Shown here one piece after another: positions 5,624 to 9,394 of a stretch of DNA of 9,394 nt. The stretch comes from Candidatus Omnitrophota bacterium. Lineage in GTDB: Bacteria; Omnitrophota; Gorgyraeia; Duberdicusellales; 4484-171. Under the pieces are notes generated by a model that was not told the origin of the DNA, ran no database searches, and saw only the letters and a program-made list of their open reading frames with translations. The stretch lies in NCBI GenBank assembly GCA_023135855.1, contig JAGLSH010000022.1, forward strand, positions 1 through 9,394. Direction: 5' to 3'. The position numbers were made by a program, and so were the translations under genes. Position 1 is the stretch's first letter; each line of letters begins with the position of its first letter.

Positions 5624-5674
5624 GGGACAGACACTTTTATTGACAGAAGATATAATAATATCTGTCCCTTTTTT
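5624..5674 (+). repeat. GGGACAGA/TCTGTCCC inverted repeat with T-tract
   Basis: GGGACAGA (5624-5631) and TCTGTCCC (5661-5668) are perfect 8-bp arms with a 29-nt spacer, followed by six T on the plus strand. It begins 4 nt past the stop of the small lysine-rich gene. As a terminator it would favour the plus strand, where no gene needs one. The GGGACAGACAC end matches the motif at 130-140 in reverse, so it may be a miniature element end pair. Confidence 0.5.
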
Positions 5675-5677
5675 CTA

Positions 5678-5785
5678 TTAGTGTAGTTTTTGTTGTTTTT
5701 TCTTGTTTGCTTCGTTTTTTGTATTTTTTGCTTTGTCTGCTTGTTTGTTGTGTTTATCCTTATCTTTCTTGCCTTTGTCACCCAT
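5678..5785 (-). CDS. Small lysine-rich protein, 35 residues
   Basis: A 35-codon gene starting ATG at 5785 and ending TAA at 5678-5680. Its evidence is an excellent ribosome binding site, GGAGGAG with 5-nt spacing (5797-5791). The product begins MGDKGKKDKDKHNKQ and has 13 lysines in 35 residues, with no aromatic residue other than histidine and no cysteine. It is therefore very basic and probably disordered, fit to bind nucleic acid or other polyanions. I recall similar short MGDK-starting, lysine-rich hypothetical proteins in other bacteria, but I cannot verify that here. It stands alone between the 590-residue protein gene and the hydrolase unit. The function is unknown. Confidence 0.65.
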   Translation of the reverse strand: MGDKGKKDKDKHNKQADKAKNTKNEANKKKQQKLH

Positions 5786-5897
5786 AGATACTCCTCCTTT
5801 TTTTTGGTTAGCTTTTTCCAGATTAAACCTGCCCTCTGCTTGCCTATGTTGGCCTATCTATAAAAAAGACCCCTTACTGTGTAATTGTAACGTTTAT

Positions 5898-5906
5898 GTT
5901 ATACCA
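5898..5906 (-). promoter_or_regulatory. Possible extended -10 promoter of the small lysine-rich gene
   Basis: On the minus strand, TGGTATAAC is an extended -10 (TGnTATAAC) about 110 nt before the small gene's ATG and just after the stop of the preceding gene. The -35 is poor. Weak evidence by itself, supported by position. Confidence 0.35.
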
Positions 5907-5914
5907 TCTCTTTA

Positions 5915-7687
5915 TTACCATCTGTATCCTTTGTTTTTAATTTCATAAGTTTCATAATTATATTTTTTTTCATATTTTTCTACATATTCTCTACGAAATA
6001 GATGGTATGGAAGCCTGAGCTTTGATAAAGGTTTATATTCTTCAGCCTCTATCCTTTGCCACTCTTTTTTAAGGCTTTTTATTTTAGCAGACTTGTTACC
6101 ATTTCCCGGTGCATGGATTGCATCTTTCCATTGTTGGTTTACTTCTAAGTATTCTCTTTGTTTTTCGAAAACAATGCCTGTAGCAGCCCTGAGGATTTCA
6201 GAGTATTCGCTATCAACAGAATCATATATCTTATTAAACCGTCCTTGATTTTCCTCTAAAGGTTTCATTATTTTATTATGCATTTCCCAATATTTATCAT
6301 AATTATCATTTTTAGTTAAATCCATGTGCTTATTTTCATCTCTAAATTCATCGCGAAGTCTCATATGCTTTCTCATGGCATCGTAATAGTCATTAAAAGC
6401 TTTAATCCAGCGTGGTTTTATTGCATCTAATTGTGCAAGTAAAGCATCGAATGCTTCACTACCACTTGCAGGGGTATCCCTGACTTCAGTCACACAAAGA
6501 GCTTTGTCTTGTGGCTTATCTTTAGTTAAGTTACAACCATTTTGATCAGAACAGCTTCGTGTTACCTCTGATACCTTACCGTCGCCTATATTGTTAGAAT
6601 CCATATAGACTTCACCTTGACATCTTGGCTTCCAATCAGCGCATTGCCAATTAGGTTGGCATTGAGCATTTAGTTTAAAAGTAATAAAAGGTATTTTTTT
6701 CATTTGCCAGCTTAACTTCTTTTCTTCAGAGCTATCTTCTAATTCGGCGAAGACTTTAAAAGGCTTTCCGTCAGTTAAGCTATAGGGAACAGTTAGTTCA
6801 AAGCTACCATTTGGCCGGCTATGGATGTTATACCTCTTGTCTTTAATTCCTACTTTAGCATTTTTAATCGGTTTTTTTGTCTCTTGATTAATAACCTTTC
6901 CACGTATTACTATTTTTAAGTCTTTTTTTATAGTTTTTACAAGTTCAGGTTTTTTTTCAGTAGCTACTCCTCCGGCTAGTTCGGCTACCATAATTAAATT
7001 TTCTTCGATATAACGCTTTTCTAAACTATTAACAATATATTCTTCAGCTTCTTTAGATATTTTTTGTTTAAATTTATCGGTTAGATCTTTCTCTCCTAGA
7101 TCATACTTCTCTTTTCGAATCTTTGCTTTAACATCAACCATAACCGGTTCAGTAAAATATAAAATACTATAAAATGATTCCCAGGGATCGACTAATACAT
7201 CACGTCTCGATTTATAAGCTTTATAAACTTCATCCTTTAGATAAGGCAACCATACGTAGCGATTTATTAATTCCAAGGCTAGCTTGTATGCTGTTAAAGC
7301 AGTTTGAAAGGTTCCAATTTTTGCCATAGTACCGGCTAGCCCGGGTGCATTTTTCTTTAGAAAATTATCTAATGCCCGTTTAGTAACAAAGCTAAGAGCT
7401 GAAAGAAATGCTTCTTTGTCTTTAGCTTGGTAAATTTGCTCTCCGATTCCGATTACGGTTAAAAAATCTCCGGTTTTGCCAAGTTTGGTGTATTCACCAC
7501 CATAATAAGCTTCGAGTATCTCTTTAGAAACTCCGACAGTAGTTGAAGTCCATGAAACGATTTCACTTGGGCTGGGATTTTGAGGGTCACTTATAGTAAC
7601 GCCATCAATAGTTACAGATTGAGCAAAAGATGATAGCGGTATGGCCAGGATTAGAAAAAAACAAAATACTTTGCTAAATAGACGCAT
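5915..7687 (-). CDS. Exported 590-residue protein with carboxypeptidase-regulatory-like and Cys/Trp-rich modules
   Basis: I start at the ATG at 7687 (GGAGGG, 6-nt spacing). The in-frame ATG at 7720 overlaps the -10 box of the promoter and is rejected. A signal peptide spans 1-22 (cleavage after SSFA). Residues 23-255 are a mostly helical region of unknown type. Residues 258-340 look like a carboxypeptidase-regulatory-like beta sandwich (IRGKVINQETKKPIKNAKVGI, PNGSFELTVP). A short module with six cysteines (343, 349, 356, 379, 385, 398) and WQCADWKPRC spacing recalls thrombospondin-type or related extracellular modules. The end (about 410-590) is charged, helical and probably coiled-coil, rich in Trp, Tyr and Lys. 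It is probably a periplasmic or surface protein. I cannot name the function. Confidence 0.85.
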   Translation of the reverse strand: MRLFSKVFCFFLILAIPLSSFAQSVTIDGVTISDPQNPSPSEIVSWTSTTVGVSKEILEAYYGGEYTKLGKTGDFLTVIGIGEQIYQAKDKEAFLSALSFVTKRALDNFLKKNAPGLAGTMAKIGTFQTALTAYKLALELINRYVWLPYLKDEVYKAYKSRRDVLVDPWESFYSILYFTEPVMVDVKAKIRKEKYDLGEKDLTDKFKQKISKEAEEYIVNSLEKRYIEENLIMVAELAGGVATEKKPELVKTIKKDLKIVIRGKVINQETKKPIKNAKVGIKDKRYNIHSRPNGSFELTVPYSLTDGKPFKVFAELEDSSEEKKLSWQMKKIPFITFKLNAQCQPNWQCADWKPRCQGEVYMDSNNIGDGKVSEVTRSCSDQNGCNLTKDKPQDKALCVTEVRDTPASGSEAFDALLAQLDAIKPRWIKAFNDYYDAMRKHMRLRDEFRDENKHMDLTKNDNYDKYWEMHNKIMKPLEENQGRFNKIYDSVDSEYSEILRAATGIVFEKQREYLEVNQQWKDAIHAPGNGNKSAKIKSLKKEWQRIEAEEYKPLSKLRLPYHLFRREYVEKYEKKYNYETYEIKNKGYRW

Positions 7688-7718
7688 TAATAACCCTCCA
7701 AGTTTTCTTAATATATCC

Positions 7719-7746
7719 ATTATAACAGAATTACAATATTTGGTAA
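7719..7746 (-). promoter_or_regulatory. Extended -10 promoter of the 590-residue protein gene
   Basis: TATAAT (7724-7719) is preceded by TGT, an extended -10. A partial -35, TTACCA (7746-7741), lies 16 nt upstream. The start site would be near 7712, which puts the ATG at 7687 in range and excludes the one at 7720. Confidence 0.65.
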
Positions 7747-7768
7747 GTTATTTAAGAGTTGGTTTAAT

Positions 7769-7794
7769 AATAAATGGTTGAGATCTGATCTCAA
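7769..7794 (-). repeat. TTGAGATC-Y-GATCTCAA palindromic repeat, copy 3
   Basis: The same 26-nt repeat as 5581-5606, starting 10 nt after the stop of the 123-residue protein gene and before the promoter at 7719-7746. It lacks the extra TGATTTTA flank that copies 1 and 2 share. Confidence 0.8.
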
Positions 7795-7804
7795 CTAAAG
7801 GTTA

Positions 7805-8176
7805 TTATTCGATTCTATCTTTTACTTCGTAGAGTTTGCTTTCGTTAGGATTGTCGTGCCAGAATGAAACTTTTTGGTGATATCCTGCAGTATATGCCTC
7901 TTCGAGCCAATAGTTTTCTCCTCCTTCAATCATAATTACGCCTGTCCCAGAGTCAATTCCTTTTTCAAAGTATTTCATATATTGATCTGCTTTTGTTTGT
8001 GAAAGTGCCGACTCTATTCTTTGCCTTTCTGTTTGTAGGGTGTGGTATTTAAATTTTTCAAATTTGGGATCCGAATCTGCTCTTGTCTGGTTATAGTCAT
8101 AAGATCGTGCTTTCTCACTATACCCGACATTTGCCAGTAGTATTAATATTATAATCGTAAATAGTATGCTTTTCAT
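7805..8176 (-). CDS. Small exported protein of unknown function
   Basis: A 123-residue protein with a Sec signal peptide at residues 1-20 (MKSILF, then a hydrophobic run, then VGYS before EKA). The mature part is polar and charged, with helical stretches (about 40-75), a SGTGVIMIEGGENYW segment (76-90) and no cysteine. The ATG at 8176 has GGGGAG 8 nt upstream. It has its own extended -10 promoter (8222-8230) and ends just before palindromic repeat copy 3, so it is probably a single-gene unit. I do not recognise the family. Confidence 0.8.
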   Translation of the reverse strand: MKSILFTIIILILLANVGYSEKARSYDYNQTRADSDPKFEKFKYHTLQTERQRIESALSQTKADQYMKYFEKGIDSGTGVIMIEGGENYWLEEAYTAGYHQKVSFWHDNPNESKLYEVKDRIE

Positions 8177-8194
8177 TTCTTTTTCTCCCCCTGC

Positions 8195-8230
8195 TTTCTA
8201 TATTATTCCCAATATAGAAATATTATATCA
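8195..8230 (-). promoter_or_regulatory. Extended -10 promoter with inverted repeat at the start site
   Basis: TGATATAAT (8230-8222) is a full extended -10; no good -35 is seen, as expected for this class. A perfect 10-bp inverted repeat, TTTCTATATT/AATATAGAAA (8195-8204, 8211-8220), lies directly downstream and spans the expected start near 8215. That is a good place for a repressor operator, or it may form a hairpin at the RNA 5' end. Confidence 0.55.
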
Positions 8231-8256
8231 TAAAAAATCATTGGCGCTAACTTTCA

Positions 8257-9394
8257 TCAATTGTCTTTAATGACTTTGATAAATATGTCGGCGTAGGTTC
8301 TTAGTTTTTTCTCGCCTACTCCGTAGAGTTCCGAGAAGGCAATATGGTCCAGAGGTTTTTTTGTGGACATATCTATTAGGGTTTTATCACTAAAGATTAT
8401 ATAGGCGGGAACACCTTTTCTTTGTGAGATTTCGGCTCGTTTTTCCCGTAGCAATTGAAATAAGTCCTCATCTACATTGGCCCATTCACTGGCTTTTCTT
8501 TTGGCGGCTTTTCTTTTGCTTTCTTTCTTCTTAGCGGCAATTAAAGGCTTAGCCAACACTAAGGATGCTTCTCCTCTCAAAAGCATGTTACCGGTACTAG
8601 TCACAGAAAGAGTCGAGAACTTCTCCTCTTTACCTAAAAAGCCTTGTCCAATCAGTTGCTCAATCATATGTCTAATAAATAATTCTGATTCATCGGCCAT
8701 CATTGCAAAAGTCGGAAGACTATCGTGGCCCATACTTTCTATTTTTTCAGTAAGTTTGCCTTTTAAAACATTAGTAACATATCCGGCTCCAAAGCCATAA
8801 TTTCCCTGTCTTATCGTCTCAACGCAATATAAGACCTTCTGTCCAGTACCAATAGCATCTTTAACCATGTCTAACTCATTCAAACAATAATCACAAGCTC
8901 CACATTGGCAATCTGAATAATCTTGACCAAAATAATTAACTAAAACCTTATGACGACATTGAGGTTGAGTGCAAAAATTATAAATAGAGTTTAGCTTAGT
9001 CATCAAGACTTCCCTATTAGGGGATTTTGCGGCAAAGAAATTCCACAGCTGGTAATCTGCCCCACTATAAAACATATAGCAAAAAGCAGAAAGTCTATCT
9101 CTTCCAGCGCGACCAGTTTCCTGTTGATAGTGTTCAATGCTTTTCGGCATACCAGCATGAATAATAAATCTGATATTAGAGCGATCAATTCCCATACCAA
9201 AGGCTATGGTAGCCACAACTATATTTACTTTCTCAATTGAAAATCTTTCTTGAGCTCTATGGCGTTTTTTATCTGACATCCCGGCATGATAACCAACATT
9301 GTCAATCCCGAGTCGTTTTAAATCTTTTGAAATTTTCTCTACGTCTTTACGACGTAAACAATAAATAATACCAGCCTCATAAGTATGTTTTTCA
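8257..9394 (-). CDS. recQ: ATP-dependent DNA helicase RecQ, C-terminal part (truncated by window edge)
   Basis: 378 residues are visible; the gene continues past the right edge. It unwinds DNA 3' to 5' in recombination and repair. The open part starts in helicase domain 2 (EAGIIYCLRRKDVEKI, YHAGMSD). Motif V is VATIAFGMGID (about visible residues 60-70) and motif VI is QETGRAGRD (91-99), with the arginine finger. The zinc site follows: C146, C164, C167 and C170 (QCRHK, CGACDYC). A winged-helix RQC domain (about 176-275) is joined by a lysine-rich linker (KKKESKRKAAKRKASEW) to a C-terminal HRDC domain (about 306-378). The domain set and length match ordinary bacterial RecQ of about 600 residues. 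The missing part should hold domain 1 with the Walker A and DEAH-like motifs. Confidence 0.95.
   Translation of the reverse strand, partial: EKHTYEAGIIYCLRRKDVEKISKDLKRLGIDNVGYHAGMSDKKRHRAQERFSIEKVNIVVATIAFGMGIDRSNIRFIIHAGMPKSIEHYQQETGRAGRDRLSAFCYMFYSGADYQLWNFFAAKSPNREVLMTKLNSIYNFCTQPQCRHKVLVNYFGQDYSDCQCGACDYCLNELDMVKDAIGTGQKVLYCVETIRQGNYGFGAGYVTNVLKGKLTEKIESMGHDSLPTFAMMADESELFIRHMIEQLIGQGFLGKEEKFSTLSVTSTGNMLLRGEASLVLAKPLIAAKKKESKRKAAKRKASEWANVDEDLFQLLREKRAEISQRKGVPAYIIFSDKTLIDMSTKKPLDHIAFSELYGVGEKKLRTYADIFIKVIKDN

Noticed and set aside
5639..5657. Plus-strand promoter from TTGACA and TATAAT
   Set aside because: The two boxes are only 5 nt apart and no plus-strand gene follows.
5557..5781. 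74-codon minus-strand frame overlapping the small lysine-rich gene
   Set aside because: It is out of frame with the gene that has the GGAGGAG site, is low-complexity Lys/Thr/Asn and runs through the palindromic repeat.
7688..7720. Start of the 590-residue protein at the ATG at 7720
   Set aside because: It coincides with the -10 box TATAAT (7724-7719) and has no ribosome binding site; the ATG at 7687 has GGAGGG.

Overview
This is an AT-rich bacterial window in which every gene I can support lies on the minus strand, so the window reads right to left. The mix of genes is a RecQ helicase, an exported TPR protein, several unrecognised exported proteins, a toxin-antitoxin pair and many small dispersed palindromes. 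Good Shine-Dalgarno sites (GGAGG, GGGAGG) and sigma70-type promoters (TTGACA with TATAGT or TATACT) are present. This suits a Gram-negative-like environmental bacterium, possibly a candidate phylum such as Omnitrophota. That placement is an impression from gene style, not something the sequence proves.

Layout, in transcription order. (1) 9394-8257: the C-terminal part of RecQ helicase, which runs off the right edge. (2) 8176-7805: a small exported protein with its own extended -10 promoter. (3) 7687-5915: a 590-residue exported protein with a carboxypeptidase-regulatory-like beta domain and a Cys/Trp-rich module. (4) 5785-5678: a 35-residue lysine-rich small protein with a strong ribosome binding site. 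(5) 5414-3913: a two-gene unit of a DUF3089-type alpha/beta hydrolase and a shortened CvfB-like S1/winged-helix RNA-binding protein. (6) 3874-1656: a strong promoter, a leader of about 230 nt with several hairpins including two intrinsic terminators, then an exported protein with a DxNxDxxxD motif, translationally coupled to an exported TPR protein. (7) 1438-822: a promoter with a palindromic operator candidate and an AbrB-type antitoxin / RelE-type toxin pair, followed by a separate XRE regulator (696-367). (8) 1-366: no intact gene, but two identical 23-bp palindromes and a decayed reading frame.

Two non-coding signals stand out. The leader upstream of the 3609-2887 gene has two terminators whose arms can pair with each other, so it looks like a transcription-attenuation switch. 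A 26-nt palindromic repeat built on TTGAGATC-Y-GATCTCAA occurs three times, always in the same orientation and always a short distance 3' of a gene. Part of this region therefore looks shaped by small dispersed elements. I see no phage, CRISPR, integrase, rRNA or tRNA.
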